In this document: piece after piece, positions 16,177-26,557 of the stretch
How the letters are laid out: every line of letters starts with the position of its first letter
How positions within the stretch are numbered: position 1 is the stretch's first letter
Assembly: GCA_030532405.1 (NCBI GenBank)
Contig: JAUNLF010000002.1
Coordinates: 62,001 to 126,000 of the forward strand
DNA: 64,000 bases
Origin: Actinomycetaceae bacterium
Lineage (GTDB): Bacteria > Actinomycetota > Actinomycetes > Actinomycetales > Actinomycetaceae
Direction of reading: 5' to 3'
The notes under the pieces: model-generated
The model's input: the letters and a program-made list of their open reading frames with translations, nothing else
Told to the model about the DNA's origin: nothing
Database searches by the model: none
Position numbers and translations under genes: made by a program

Positions 16177-18939
16177 GTGCACTGCGTGCGTAGACGGATT
16201 GCTGCGTTGACGGCGACATTCTTGTCGCTCGCTCTTGCACTCCCATTTTCCATGGCGGGTGCGCAGGAACAACCATCTGAGACAACTTCGCCTTCTTCCC
16301 AATCGACTGTTGAATCAGATTCCTCCGATAGCTCTGTACCTCTTGAAAGCGTCGGTACGGATCCTGAAGCCACCGAGTTACCGGTAGCTGAAGAGGGAAC
16401 ATCCGCTAGCCCAGAAGATTTAGAGGATCTAGAGGTCTCTGGTGAAGAAGAAACCTCTTACGCGGTGCGTAGCTCTGCTGATGCCAGGGCAGATGGGTAT
16501 GTGCCGAACACCGGAATCCTAGGTTTGGAAACTCACGGCCTGATGTGGGATCTCGAGCTAAAAGACCACGTGGATCCGGCAGACTTCAAGGTAGATCCCA
16601 GTGGTTATATTGCTGTTGAGCCCATGACCATGACCGATTATGGCACCAACGGTGGTCTAACCCCTCAGCAGCAGAAAGATATTTTCAACAATGCTGCGGG
16701 CGCGAATCTAATCCGACGCAACGATGGTTTGAGCCGAGACAAAGAAAATTTTGGCCAACTTTGGGGATTCCTGACCGGATCCGGGTCGGGCGTGCATGAT
16801 GGGCGTTACACAAAGTCGGGCCCCGTGTTTTTGATGTCCTCTGGCGGTTATAACCAGACCTGGAAGCCTGAATATTTGGTGTTGGTAGAAAACCTGGGAG
16901 TCGAGCTTAAAGCCGGGGCAGCTTACGACGGTAGATATTTCTTTGGCGGGTTCTACTACAAGGATAATAAGGCAAGTCAAGCAAGGTTCCGAGTTTTTGA
17001 GTACAACCCAACGGCTCAACGGTATCCGGTACGAATTTTAGGGGATCTTCCTGTGGGTATGCCTTCCACGCAGGGGTCGGCAGGCATGGAGTTTGATGCG
17101 CAGGGCAACCTTTACATTCTGGTTGCCAGTCGGTTCTTTGGGGCAGAGAAGAAAAACCACGTCAACCTCTACAAGGTATCTGCAAGCGTTCTAGAGAATC
17201 GCTGGCAGAGTGCAAGGTTTGGATACGAAGGTACTGCGAACTCGAAACTGCAAACCTACTTCACGGATCTTACGACGAATAAGCAGGTGTCTTGGCCGGC
17301 GAGCGAAATGTACCAAGTGGCGTCACTAAACGAAGTGTCAACCTCGTTTGCTAACGCGGCTCCTTATCAAACGTTTAAGAATATGCCGCTCCCTTATGAC
17401 GTTCAAGGATTTGCGTTTGGGCGGGATGGTTCTATTTTTATCCAGTACAACTTCGACCCGTACTGGGGGAATCTCCAGGATTTTGACGAAGGGAAGATAG
17501 TTGATGTTCCTTTGTCGTCGTTTATCCGCTCGTATCCCTTGGTTTTCAACACCGGCACTACAGCTGTTGTAGAACAGTCTCAAAGCAGGATCGTTTTTGC
17601 CAGCCCGCGTTTCCCCTCTTCGGAGATTAAGGAGATTGACGGTGGCGGGTATGGCCCGACGTTTGAAGTGAAGAAGGTTGTTGAAAATAGGGTCGCGCTG
17701 GAAGACTAGTTTACGTTTGGTTGGAGCGCGCCCAGCGGGAATGAGTTCGTCGACGTCGCTTCGGGTGTCACTTATTACTCTGACGACGACCCCCAAGGGA
17801 AGGGACCTTTTGCTACTAAAGAAGGGCCTTTAAGTATTGGTGGTGGCGTAAAGGTTAGGGTCTGGGAAGAACTGCCTGAAGAGAACTATGACGAATATAA
17901 GCCCTATCTGCACTGTAGTTTCGACGAAGACGGCACAAAACGCACGCCGTACATTCTTGATAGAACGAGAATCGGCTGGGACGTTGAGCTTAATGCTTCC
18001 GGTGCTAGTGAGTGTACGATCACGAACCGGGTTCCCAGCGGAGGCATGCAAATTCTGCACGAGTGGGCATACCCTTCCGGCGTTCTAGACGGTACTACAG
18101 GTCCGCTTGAGGGCACGCAGTTCACGGTTCCTGCCTCGCCAGGCACTCCGGTTGTAGGAGACCCGGCTGACACGCTTACCACCGCGGCCAGCGGCTACAC
18201 CACGGAGATCGACAGGCGGCCAGGCGACTACCAGGTCACCATGCCGGAACTCCTACCGGGCTACTACAATCGCGTCCTCACTTACACGACCAAGACTCGT
18301 GAGGTGAGAGCCCCGGGGACCGTGACCGTGCTAGAGGATCAAACAACCGTCCAGCGCGTTACAGACATTCGCAAGACAGGCACCCTTACTTGGCAGAAGG
18401 TCGATGCTTCGGATAAACGCCGGCTACTGGCTGGTTCCAAGTGGAAGCTGACCAGGACGCCTGACCAGGAGTACGGCGGAGAATTTGCGCTGGAGGTCGC
18501 GGACGTTTGCGAAGACACGTGTCCTGAGGGCGTAAAAGACGTGGACACGCGTGCCGGCTACCTGAAGGTTAACAACTTGCCTTGGGGAGTGTACGAACTT
18601 GTAGAAACCGAGGCTCCCGCGGGCTTCGTCGCCGACAGCACGCCAATCACCCTGTACTTCGGCCCCGCAGACACGGCGCCGGCTGATCTTCCCGAGAAAT
18701 ATCACCAATCCACAGTTGGTGACAAAGAGCTCCTCATCTCTCTTGTCGATGAGGAGACAGCACAGAACGCTGTTCCAAACAAGCAGCAACAAGTACCTAG
18801 CTTGCCGTTCACGGGAGGTATCAGTAGGGATGCCTTCCTGATCGGTGGAGCAATCGTCCTGGCCCTCGCAACCATCGCTCACCTCACCTCGAGACCAAAG
18901 CGGTACGCAACCGGCCGACACACACTACACAAAAAATAA
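16177..18939 (+). pseudogene. Large pilus tip/adhesin protein interrupted by an in-frame TAG
   Basis: One continuous reading frame of 920 positions is broken only by TAG at 17707-17709 (codon 511). Upstream is a signal peptide (MHCVRRRIAALTATFLSLALAL) and a large extracellular region. Downstream, in the same frame, it continues with pilin-type beta domains, an E-box-like LVETEAPAGF, an LPFTG sorting signal, a hydrophobic segment and a basic tail. Because the anchor lies after the stop, normal termination would release an unanchored 510-residue fragment. AGGAGG-type site (16163-16168) lies 8 nt before GTG 16177, which beats the TTG at 16156. CAG to TAG is the simplest cause (VALED-Q-FTFGW). 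Gene order tip-shaft-sortase matches SpaA-type pili of actinomycetes. A sequencing error or natural readthrough remains possible. Confidence 0.85.
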
Positions 18940-18961
18940 ACAACACCAAGAAAGGTAAATC

Positions 18962-20494
18962 ATGCAAAATCCCACAGTGCGGAGGCGAGTAGCTGGCCTG
19001 TTCAGCCTCCTACTTGCTGCGATCATGACGCTTGCAGTGTTTGGAATGTCTCCGGCACTGGCAGCGGATACGACTGAGGTAGCCAGCGGCAATATCAACG
19101 CGAGCCAAAAGGGTTCTCTAACCATTCACAAGTATGCGGAGCCGAAAACCGGCAACGATAACGACGGTCGGGAGATCACAGGTGGTCTACCGAAAAACAC
19201 TGCACTTGACGGCGTCACCTTTGACGTACAAAAGGTTGAAGGTATTGACATTGCGACCGACGCCGGATGGAAGCTCATCAAGGAGCTCGTTGGCAAGACC
19301 TCTATCGACGGGGTCCCGGCTGACGGCACTACGCAACTTACCCTCGGCAGCGCAAAGTCGGTAACGACCGCTAACGGTGGCAAGGCGATGCTAACCGGAC
19401 TTGACCTGGGCGTGTATCTAGTCACGGAAACGGGTGACGAGGGTGGTAACAACATTACGTCTAAGGCCGCTCCGTTCTTCGTGACGATCCCATTCCCCGA
19501 CGCGAAGGAAGCGAGCGGTTGGAACTACGACGTTCACGTGTACCCGAAGAACTCCGTGACTAGCGCCGAGAAGGTTGTTGAAGACACCGACGCAGTTAAG
19601 GTTGGCGACCAGCTGAAGTGGCACGTCTCCTTCATGATCCCCGAAGGCGACGACCTTAAGTCTTTCGAGATCACCGATAAGCTCGACCCGAAAACCGAGT
19701 ATGTTTCTGCGACCGCGCAGATCGTTCCCGCTGGAACCACCATTCCAGTACCTGACAACGTTACCGGCACCTCTGTAAAGCCGACCTTGACTTGGGGCGA
19801 GTACTCCGGAACCACCAAGCAGGATCTCTCCGCCAAGTTTGAGGAAGATGCCCTCACCACGCTCAATGCCAACAAGGGTGAGAAGGTTGTACTCACCATT
19901 GTTGTCGAGGTTAAGAAGATCGAGGGTGACGGCGAGATTACGAACCCGGACGCACAGGGTTGGTTCAATGATCCTAACCACTCCAGCACTTCCGTAACGC
20001 CGGAGAAACCTGAGACTTCAAGCTGGGGCAAGTTCCAGATCTTCAAGTACGCTTCGAATGATAAGGGCGCGACAAAGCTGGCTCTTGACGGCGCAGTCTT
20101 TGACATCTACGCAGAGGCAGCTCTTCAGGAAGACGGAACCTTCAGCGGCGATCCGTTGTACACGGTTACCACCGCCAACGGGGGCCTCGCCCAGGTAGAT
20201 GGCCTCAAGTTCGGCACCTACTACGTAGTTGAGACCCAAGCTCCCGCAGGCTACGAAATCAACAAGACAAAGACCAAGGTTGAGGTCATCGGTGTTAACA
20301 AGATCAAGATCAACGACAAAGAGGGCACGCTCGTCGAGATCGAGAACAAGAAGGCAACCCCGGGTACCGACCTGCCTGAGCTGCCGCTTACCGGTGCTTC
20401 CGGCACGCTCCTCCTTACCCTCGGAGGCGCTGCCCTGATCGCACTCGCAGTAGGCACGTTCTTTGTAGGCGCACGCAACAAGTCGCGCGACTAA
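18962..20494 (+). CDS. Major pilus shaft subunit (SpaA/FimA-type, LPLTG)
   Basis: Backbone pilin polymerised by the downstream sortase and then attached to the cell wall. The 510-residue precursor has a signal peptide ending near ALAAD, the pilin motif YPKN with the linking Lys at about residue 196, CnaB-type domains expected to carry isopeptide bonds, an E-box YYVVETQAPAGYE, and a C-terminal LPLTG at about residue 474 followed by a hydrophobic helix and a basic tail. AAAGG precedes the ATG. It follows the tip gene by 22 bases and is separated from the sortase gene by a strong hairpin. Confidence 0.96.
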   Translation: MQNPTVRRRVAGLFSLLLAAIMTLAVFGMSPALAADTTEVASGNINASQKGSLTIHKYAEPKTGNDNDGREITGGLPKNTALDGVTFDVQKVEGIDIATDAGWKLIKELVGKTSIDGVPADGTTQLTLGSAKSVTTANGGKAMLTGLDLGVYLVTETGDEGGNNITSKAAPFFVTIPFPDAKEASGWNYDVHVYPKNSVTSAEKVVEDTDAVKVGDQLKWHVSFMIPEGDDLKSFEITDKLDPKTEYVSATAQIVPAGTTIPVPDNVTGTSVKPTLTWGEYSGTTKQDLSAKFEEDALTTLNANKGEKVVLTIVVEVKKIEGDGEITNPDAQGWFNDPNHSSTSVTPEKPETSSWGKFQIFKYASNDKGATKLALDGAVFDIYAEAALQEDGTFSGDPLYTVTTANGGLAQVDGLKFGTYYVVETQAPAGYEINKTKTKVEVIGVNKIKINDKEGTLVEIENKKATPGTDLPELPLTGASGTLLLTLGGAALIALAVGTFFVGARNKSRD

Positions 20495-20504
20495 CAAAAC
20501 CAAC

Positions 20505-20539
20505 CTGTGGGGACAGTGCCACGCGCACTGTCCCCACAG
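20505..20539 (+). terminator. Strong hairpin between pilin and sortase genes
   Basis: Perfect 15-bp stem CTGTGGGGACAGTGC / GCACTGTCCCCACAG with a 5-nt loop and no T-run. It ends 14 bases before the sortase start. It likely lowers sortase expression relative to pilin or protects the pilin mRNA 3' end, rather than fully terminating. Confidence 0.7.
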
Positions 20540-20553
20540 TCCACGGAGAAACC

Positions 20554-21468
20554 ATGCGCATACTCGTCATGCGGATCATCACAGCAATCCTCGCCCTCCT
20601 CGGAGCGGGGCTTTTCCTATACCCATACACCGCGTCATGGATCTCCCAATACCACCAGTCCCGCGAAATCGACGCCTACGTATCCGGCATCGAAAACATC
20701 GAACCCGCACGTCAAGAACAAATCGCCCAAGCGCACAAATACAACGAAGCCCTCCGCTCCGGCGCAAACCTCCTCCCCGGCCAGCGCAAACCAATAGCCG
20801 ACAGCGCAATCGACGAACGCCTCACCAAAGACCTCTGGCCCTACGAGGAAATCCTCAAAGCCGACAGCAACGGTATGATCGGCCGACTCCAAATACCAAG
20901 CATCGACGTCGACCTCCCCATCCAACACGGCACCAGTGAAGCCACCCTCCGCAAAGCCGTCGGACACCTCGAAGGAACCTCCTTCCCCGTCGGAGGTGGC
21001 GGAACCCGCACAGTCCTCACCGCACACCGCGGCCTCCCCTCCGCCACACTGTTCAACAACCTCGACAAAGTCAGCGAAGGTGACCTCTTCACCGTCGAAA
21101 CCTTCGGCGAAATCCTCACCTACCGCGTCATTCACACCCAAGTGGTACAACCCGAAGACAGCGAAGCCGTCCGCGCCGTCCCCGGCGAAGACCTCGCTAC
21201 CCTCGTCACCTGCACCCCCCTCGGTATCAACAGTCACCGCATCCTCGTCACCGGCGAACGCGTATATCCGAACCCCGAAGGAACCCCAGAACCGGGCGAA
21301 ACATCAGACCTCCCACGCTTCCCCTGGTGGGCTGTCGGCGTAGTCGTAACCCTCATCATCGTGGTCGCGCTTGTCTATTCAGGAGTACGGCAGTACAGAA
21401 AACAAAAAAATACGGCAGAAAATGCTGAAACGCGCCGGAAATCTGAGTCAACCCCGCACGCCTCGTAA
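20554..21468 (+). CDS. srtC: Class C (pilus-specific) sortase
   Basis: Membrane transpeptidase that links pilin monomers. It has an N-terminal helix (residues 7-24), a catalytic core and a C-terminal helix (about 257-278) with a basic tail, the class C layout. The catalytic triad is visible: His158 in LTAHRGLP, Cys220 in TLVTCTPLGIN and Arg229 in SHRILVTGER. No DP(F/W/Y) lid triplet is found anywhere; the corresponding stretch reads KDLWPYEEIL. GGAGA precedes the ATG. It completes the tip-shaft-sortase cluster. Confidence 0.95.
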   Translation: MRILVMRIITAILALLGAGLFLYPYTASWISQYHQSREIDAYVSGIENIEPARQEQIAQAHKYNEALRSGANLLPGQRKPIADSAIDERLTKDLWPYEEILKADSNGMIGRLQIPSIDVDLPIQHGTSEATLRKAVGHLEGTSFPVGGGGTRTVLTAHRGLPSATLFNNLDKVSEGDLFTVETFGEILTYRVIHTQVVQPEDSEAVRAVPGEDLATLVTCTPLGINSHRILVTGERVYPNPEGTPEPGETSDLPRFPWWAVGVVVTLIIVVALVYSGVRQYRKQKNTAENAETRRKSESTPHAS

Positions 21469-21500
21469 GAAAAGCTAGCGCGCGCTTTTAGCCTGTACTC

Positions 21501-22085
21501 ATGATTGTTATTCCGGAGAATCTTCCAAAGCGGGTCGCCCCGCTGACGTGGCTACTTGGAACTTGGCGCGGCTGGGGTACGGCGACCGGTGATGATGGGG
21601 ACGTGTTGATCTCGTTTGAGTTCGACGCGCAAGTTGTCGGCACGCGGGTGCGCAGCCAGCTGACGGTTTATAGCACGGACTCCGCGGTGGAACTCGACGC
21701 GCAGACCGGCGCCCTCGACGGCGCTGACGCGTTAAACAAGTCCGGCGTTGCGTGGGAGGAAACCGCGTACTGGAGTGTCGTCTCAGACCCCGAAAATGAG
21801 GACGACAAGTACCTGCAGGTAACATCCGCAACCACGCGGGGGCTCGCGCTACTGTGGGTCGGTAAAGTGCAGGGCCCGCGCATCCGCCTGCTCGTAGACA
21901 CGCTTGCCAGGACGGAGGATGCCCTCGCTGTCTCGAAGGGCGACAGGATGCTCGGACTGGTGAACTCCGATATCTTCTTTACGGAGACCATGACCACGCC
22001 GAAAGGCAACCTGACCGCGTCGGGTCGCGTCGCTCGCGTTCAGGACCCCCAGCCGATACCACCATTTGCTAAGGAAGGCATGTAA
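21501..22085 (+). CDS. FABP-family (nitrobindin-like) beta-barrel protein
   Basis: A 194-residue cytosolic protein with the fatty-acid-binding-like beta-barrel seen in actinobacterial nitrobindins. The hallmark GTWRGWG motif lies near residues 16-22. In the family a His near the C-terminal part coordinates heme and the protein acts on peroxynitrite or nitric oxide; I do not see an obvious conserved His at the usual place, so heme binding is uncertain. Its stop overlaps the next start (TAATG at 22083-22087), coupling it to ygfZ. Confidence 0.85.
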   Translation: MIVIPENLPKRVAPLTWLLGTWRGWGTATGDDGDVLISFEFDAQVVGTRVRSQLTVYSTDSAVELDAQTGALDGADALNKSGVAWEETAYWSVVSDPENEDDKYLQVTSATTRGLALLWVGKVQGPRIRLLVDTLARTEDALAVSKGDRMLGLVNSDIFFTETMTTPKGNLTASGRVARVQDPQPIPPFAKEGM

Positions 22086-23260
22086 TGCAATCGCCCCTGT
22101 TTCCAAAAGCCGCCAAAGATTCGCTAGATTCCGACGTTGCCGCACACTACGGTGACCTGTCGGGCGAACAGTGGGCTTTAGAAAAAGGGACCGCTTTTTC
22201 CGACATGTCCGACATGGGTATCGTCACCGTTTCCGGACCCGACCGTCTGTCGTGGCTGACAACAATTTCGTCCCAAGTTGTCGACCCGATGACGCCGGCG
22301 GACTCAAAAGAACTCCTCCTCCTTGACGCCAACGGACGCATCAGTTTCGCGGCCGCAGTGCTTGACGACGGGGAAAAAACTACGCTCCTGGTCGAAGGTG
22401 ACCGCGCGGATGCGCTCGTTGAGTTCCTTGAATCCATGAAGTTCATGCTCCGCGTCAGCATCGAAAACGCAACCGAACGCGTCGGCGTCGTCGGCGCGAT
22501 CGTGCCCAGTAACCACGAAGCAATTAATAGGGCGCGTGAGGACGTTGCTGAGTATCCCGGCTACCTGGTTTCCTGGGTGGATCCCTGGCCTGGCGTGGTT
22601 GAGGGCGGGGCTAGTTACACTCAGCCTGGGTTTGAGCACCCCGCGAAGCCGCGCACGCGCATCCTGCACCTGATCGAGCGCGACAAGCTAACGCAGTTCG
22701 CGGAAGAGTGGGCCGACGACGGCGGCAAGTGGGCAGGCCGTATCGCTTGGGAGGCCCTGCGGATTGAGGATTTCCGCCCCCGCTGGGGCCGTGAAGTAGA
22801 CGAAAAGAGTGTGCCGCACGAGTTGGACTGGCTCCGCACGGCCGTGCACCTGAACAAGGGCTGCTACAGCGGCCAAGAATCCGTGGCGCGCATCGTGAAC
22901 ATGGGTAAGCCGCCGCGCAGGCTCGTATTGCTCCAGCTGGATGGGTCCGAATCCAAGACCGTTAAACCCGGCGATGAAGTTCAGGCCAAGGGCCGCGCGG
23001 TCGGCCGCGTCACGTCGGTGGCGCGTCACGCCGACTGGGGTCCAATCGCACTCGCTGTAATCAGGCGCGGCATCGCGATCGAAGTGCTCCTCGACGTCGT
23101 CACCGAAGAAGGCCCGATCATCGCGGCGCAAGAAATGATCGTCGACCCGGCGGGCAAGTCCTCGCAGTCCCCAAAGGAACGTCCCGGTAAAGACCTGCGC
23201 GGAATCCGCCGCGGCGTTGAAGGACACCGCCCCATCGGCGGCATGGGCCTAAGTAAGTGA
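22085..23260 (+). CDS. ygfZ: Folate-binding protein YgfZ (GcvT-like)
   Basis: Folate-dependent protein of the GcvT fold that supports repair or assembly of some Fe-S enzymes (such as MiaB). The family signature K-G-C-Y-x-G-Q-E is present as NKGCYSGQESVAR near residue 258. It is 391 residues long, slightly longer than the E. coli protein, as usual for actinobacteria. It is translationally coupled to the FABP gene and followed 3 bases later by dtd. Confidence 0.93.
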   Translation: MQSPLFPKAAKDSLDSDVAAHYGDLSGEQWALEKGTAFSDMSDMGIVTVSGPDRLSWLTTISSQVVDPMTPADSKELLLLDANGRISFAAAVLDDGEKTTLLVEGDRADALVEFLESMKFMLRVSIENATERVGVVGAIVPSNHEAINRAREDVAEYPGYLVSWVDPWPGVVEGGASYTQPGFEHPAKPRTRILHLIERDKLTQFAEEWADDGGKWAGRIAWEALRIEDFRPRWGREVDEKSVPHELDWLRTAVHLNKGCYSGQESVARIVNMGKPPRRLVLLQLDGSESKTVKPGDEVQAKGRAVGRVTSVARHADWGPIALAVIRRGIAIEVLLDVVTEEGPIIAAQEMIVDPAGKSSQSPKERPGKDLRGIRRGVEGHRPIGGMGLSK

Positions 23261-23263
23261 GTC

Positions 23264-23692
23264 ATGAAAGCTGTAATCCAACGCGTTAACGGCGCGTCCG
23301 TAACCGTAGACGGTGAAATTGTTGGCGCCATTGAGGGCGAGGGGCTTTGCGTGCTTGTCGGTGTAACCCACGGCGACGGCCCCGCGCAGGTGCAGACCAT
23401 TGCTCGCAAGATCGCCAGCCTTCGCATCCTGGCTGACGAAAAATCAGCAACCGATGTGGGCGCGCCCGTCCTCGTCGTATCACAATTCACGCTGTACGGG
23501 GACGCGCGAAAAGGTAGGCGACCCACTTGGAATGCGGCGGCGCCGGGCGATGTGGCGGAGCCGCTCGTAGACGCTGTCGTCGAAGAGCTACGAACCGCGC
23601 ACGGCCTGCACGTCGAAACGGGACGCTTCGGCGCAATGATGCAAGTTTCGCTGACAAACGACGGGCCGTTCACGATTCTGCTCGAGGCCTGA
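23264..23692 (+). CDS. dtd: D-aminoacyl-tRNA deacylase
   Basis: Hydrolyses D-amino acids mischarged on tRNA and so protects translation. It is 142 residues long, typical of the family, starts [17 protein letters not shown] and has both active-site motifs: SQFTLYGD and the C-terminal NDGPFT (the cross-subunit Gly-Pro motif). It follows ygfZ with a 3-base gap. Confidence 0.97.
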   Translation: MKAVIQRVNGASVTVDGEIVGAIEGEGLCVLVGVTHGDGPAQVQTIARKIASLRILADEKSATDVGAPVLVVSQFTLYGDARKGRRPTWNAAAPGDVAEPLVDAVVEELRTAHGLHVETGRFGAMMQVSLTNDGPFTILLEA

Positions 23693-23779
23693 CCGGCACA
23701 AGAGCGCGTGCGGATGGTAGATGCGCGGCGCTTTCGCCCTCAAAAATGAAACGGGTTTCCACATGGCGCGAATAATTCT

Positions 23780-23793
23780 CGCTAGTGGTGAAC
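23780..23793 (-). promoter_or_regulatory. ClgR-like operator upstream of clpC
   Basis: On the minus strand GTTCAC-N5-GCG (GTTCACCACTAGCG) matches the actinobacterial ClgR consensus GTTCGC-N5-GCG with one mismatch. It lies about 70 bp before clpC, a known ClgR target in other actinobacteria. Confidence 0.4.
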
Positions 23794-23858
23794 AAACGCG
23801 ACATCGGGCCGTGCGGCCTCTAGTGTGGACTTAGTACAGTTTGCAGGAGGACCAATTC

Positions 23859-26336
23859 ATGTTCGAACGGTTTACAGACCGCGCGCGCCGCGTTGTTGTG
23901 CTGGCGCAGAATGAGGCCCGCAACCTCAACCACAATTACATCGGGACGGAGCACCTGCTGCTCGGCCTGATTCAAGAGGGTGAAGGCGTTGCCGCTAAAG
24001 CCCTAGAAATGATGGGCATCGAACGCGACGCCGTGCGCGAGGCCGTCATTGAAATGATCGGCAAGGGCTCACAGACGAACACGGGTCACATCCCGTTCAC
24101 GCCGCGCGCAAAGAAGGTCCTCGAGCTGTCCCTGCGCGAAGCCCTGCAGCTCGGCCACAACTACATTGGCACCGAACACATGCTTCTTGGCCTCATTCGT
24201 GAGGGCGAGGGCGTTGCGGCGAAGGTCCTCATCGAACTTGGGGCTGACTTGTCGCAGGTGCGTGAAACCGTGATTCAGTTGCTGCGCGGCTATCAGCGTC
24301 AGTCCGGTGGTGGGCGCGAGTCTGTTGGTGCGGGCGCTCCGATGCGCGATCGCCAGCAGTCGAATTCTGCGATTTTGGAACAGTTTGGTCGCTCTCTGAC
24401 GAACGCTGCTCGCGAAGGCTCCCTTGACCCGGTCGTTGGGCGACTAACCGAGATGGAACGCGTAATGCAGATCCTGTCGCGTCGCACCAAGAACAACCCG
24501 GTGCTCATCGGTGAGCCCGGCGTTGGCAAGACCGCTGTTGTTGAAGGCCTAGCGCAGGCGATCATCCGCGGGGACGTGCCCGAAACGCTGGCTGATAAAG
24601 AGATCTACTCCCTGGACATGGGCTCGCTGGTTGCGGGTTCACGCTACCGCGGTGACTTCGAAGAGCGCCTAAAGAAGGTGCTGAAGGAAATCCGTTCGCG
24701 CGGCGACATCATCTTGTTCATTGACGAGATCCACACGCTAGTTGGCGCGGGCGCCGCGGAAGGCGCAATCGACGCGGCACAAATCCTAAAGCCGATGCTT
24801 GCGCGCGGTGAGCTCCAGACGATTGGTGCAACCACTTTGGAGGAGTACCGCAAGCACATTGAAAAGGACGCCGCCCTGGAGCGCCGCTTCCAGCCCGTAA
24901 AGGTTGAGGAGCCCACGGTTGAAGAGACCATCTCGATCCTGAAGGGTCTGCGTGACCGCTACGAGGCGCACCACCGCATCATCATTTCCGATGAGGCACT
25001 GGCCGCCGCCGCACAGCTTGCCGACCGTTACATTTCCGACCGCTTCATGCCCGACAAGGCAATCGACCTTGTTGACGAGGCCGGCGCCCGCATGCGCATT
25101 CACCGCATGACCGCGCCGCCGGAGCTTCGCGAACTTGACGAGCGCATCTCCAAGGTCCGCCGCGACAAGGAGTCTGCGATCGACGAGCAGGACTTCGAAC
25201 GCGCAGCCTCCGCACGCGACCTGGAGCAGCAGCTCATGAAGGAACGCGAAGAAAAGGAAGCGTCCTGGAAGTCCGGCGACATGGACACGATCGGGGAGAT
25301 CGGCGAGGAAGAAATCGCTGAAGTTCTCGCAATGTCCACGGGCATCCCCGTCGTCAAGCTGACCGAAGCCGAGTCGCAAAAGCTCCTCCACATGGAAGAC
25401 GAGCTCCACAAGCGCATCATCGGTCAGGAAGACGCTGTGCGCGCACTGTCCCAGTCGATTCGACGCACCCGTTCCGGCCTTAAAGACCCGAAGCGCCCCG
25501 GCGGTTCGTTCATCTTCGCCGGTCCGACCGGTGTTGGTAAGACCGAGCTTGCCAAGACGCTTGCCGAGTTCCTGTTCGGCGACGAAGACGCCCTCATCCA
25601 ACTGGATATGTCGGAGTTTTCTGAAAAGCACACGGCATCGCGACTATTCGGTGCGCCTCCGGGATACGTTGGTTACGACGAGGGTGGCCAGTTGACCGAG
25701 AAGGTTCGCCGTCGCCCGTTCTCCGTGGTCCTATTTGACGAGGTCGAGAAGGCGCACGCCGACATCTTCAACTCGCTACTGCAGATCTTGGAAGATGGCC
25801 GACTGACCGACTCGCAGGGTCGCGTCGTGGACTTCAAGAACACGATCATCATCATGACCACGAACCTGGGTACGCGTGACATCAACAAGGGTGTCATGAC
25901 GGGCTTCCAGGCTGAGGGCGCGATGGCGAACGACTACGAGCGCATGAAGCAGAAGGTGAACGAGGAGCTGAAGCAGCACTTCCGCCCCGAGTTCCTGAAC
26001 CGTGTCGACGAAACTATCGTCTTCCCGCCGCTGGAGAAGGATCAGATCGTACGCATTGTCGACCTGATGATCGCCCAGCTTGCCGAGCGCATGAAGGACC
26101 AGAACATGGCCCTCGAAATGACGCAGGACGCGCGCCTGCTCTTGGCGGATAAGGGCTTCGATCCGGTGCTTGGCGCCCGACCGTTGCGTCGCGCGATCCA
26201 ACGCGAGATTGAAGACATGCTTTCGGAGAAGATCCTCTTCGGCGAAATCAAGACGGGCGATACCGTCATTGTCGACGTTGAGGGCGCTGAGGGCGAGCGT
26301 CGTTTCACCTTCACTCCGAAGCGTGACGAAGACTAG
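23859..26336 (+). CDS. clpC: ATP-dependent Clp protease ATPase subunit ClpC
   Basis: HSP100 unfoldase that feeds substrates to ClpP. The order of domains is: N-terminal double Clp-N repeat (residues 1-145), AAA-1 with Walker A GEPGVGKT and Walker B LFIDEIH, middle region with a UVR-like segment ([21 protein letters not shown] region), AAA-2 with Walker A GPTGVGKT and Walker [11 protein letters not shown], and the ClpP-binding VGF-like loop region. The start ATG 23859 has AGGAGG (23845-23850) upstream; 825 residues is standard. A terminator follows. Confidence 0.98.
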   Translation: MFERFTDRARRVVVLAQNEARNLNHNYIGTEHLLLGLIQEGEGVAAKALEMMGIERDAVREAVIEMIGKGSQTNTGHIPFTPRAKKVLELSLREALQLGHNYIGTEHMLLGLIREGEGVAAKVLIELGADLSQVRETVIQLLRGYQRQSGGGRESVGAGAPMRDRQQSNSAILEQFGRSLTNAAREGSLDPVVGRLTEMERVMQILSRRTKNNPVLIGEPGVGKTAVVEGLAQAIIRGDVPETLADKEIYSLDMGSLVAGSRYRGDFEERLKKVLKEIRSRGDIILFIDEIHTLVGAGAAEGAIDAAQILKPMLARGELQTIGATTLEEYRKHIEKDAALERRFQPVKVEEPTVEETISILKGLRDRYEAHHRIIISDEALAAAAQLADRYISDRFMPDKAIDLVDEAGARMRIHRMTAPPELRELDERISKVRRDKESAIDEQDFERAASARDLEQQLMKEREEKEASWKSGDMDTIGEIGEEEIAEVLAMSTGIPVVKLTEAESQKLLHMEDELHKRIIGQEDAVRALSQSIRRTRSGLKDPKRPGGSFIFAGPTGVGKTELAKTLAEFLFGDEDALIQLDMSEFSEKHTASRLFGAPPGYVGYDEGGQLTEKVRRRPFSVVLFDEVEKAHADIFNSLLQILEDGRLTDSQGRVVDFKNTIIIMTTNLGTRDINKGVMTGFQAEGAMANDYERMKQKVNEELKQHFRPEFLNRVDETIVFPPLEKDQIVRIVDLMIAQLAERMKDQNMALEMTQDARLLLADKGFDPVLGARPLRRAIQREIEDMLSEKILFGEIKTGDTVIVDVEGAEGERRFTFTPKRDED

Positions 26337-26406
26337 GTGAGGCTTGTGCGCGGACAGTAGTTCACTGTTCGATACGGCACGAACTTGCAAAACTAAATAA
26401 TCCTTA

Positions 26407-26450
26407 AGTTGGAGGGGCGGATCAAAAAGATTCGCCCCTCCAACTGTTTT
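26407..26450 (+). terminator. Rho-independent terminator after clpC
   Basis: Stem AGTTGGAGGGGCG / CGCCCCTCCAACT with a loop containing AAAAA, followed by GTTTT. It is at the expected distance after the clpC stop. Confidence 0.88.
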
Positions 26451-26557
26451 CGGAGTGGGTCCGAGGGCCCAAGAATTGATAACCTAGGAGGCAGTGTGCA
26501 AGCACGAAACCGCGACGAAGCGGTTGGGTAATAGATATAGAAAGTAGAGGCCTACGA

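Noticed and set aside
17707-17709. Genetic-code reassignment of TAG
   Set aside because: TAG is a normal stop for other genes here (ppk, clpC, ppdK), so recoding of the whole genome is excluded.
24786-25631. Long minus-strand open frame inside clpC, and similar ones at 4285-5133, 30780-31751, 36495-37397 and 42988-43743
   Set aside because: Shadows of codon bias opposite clear genes; no starts with ribosome sites and no domains.
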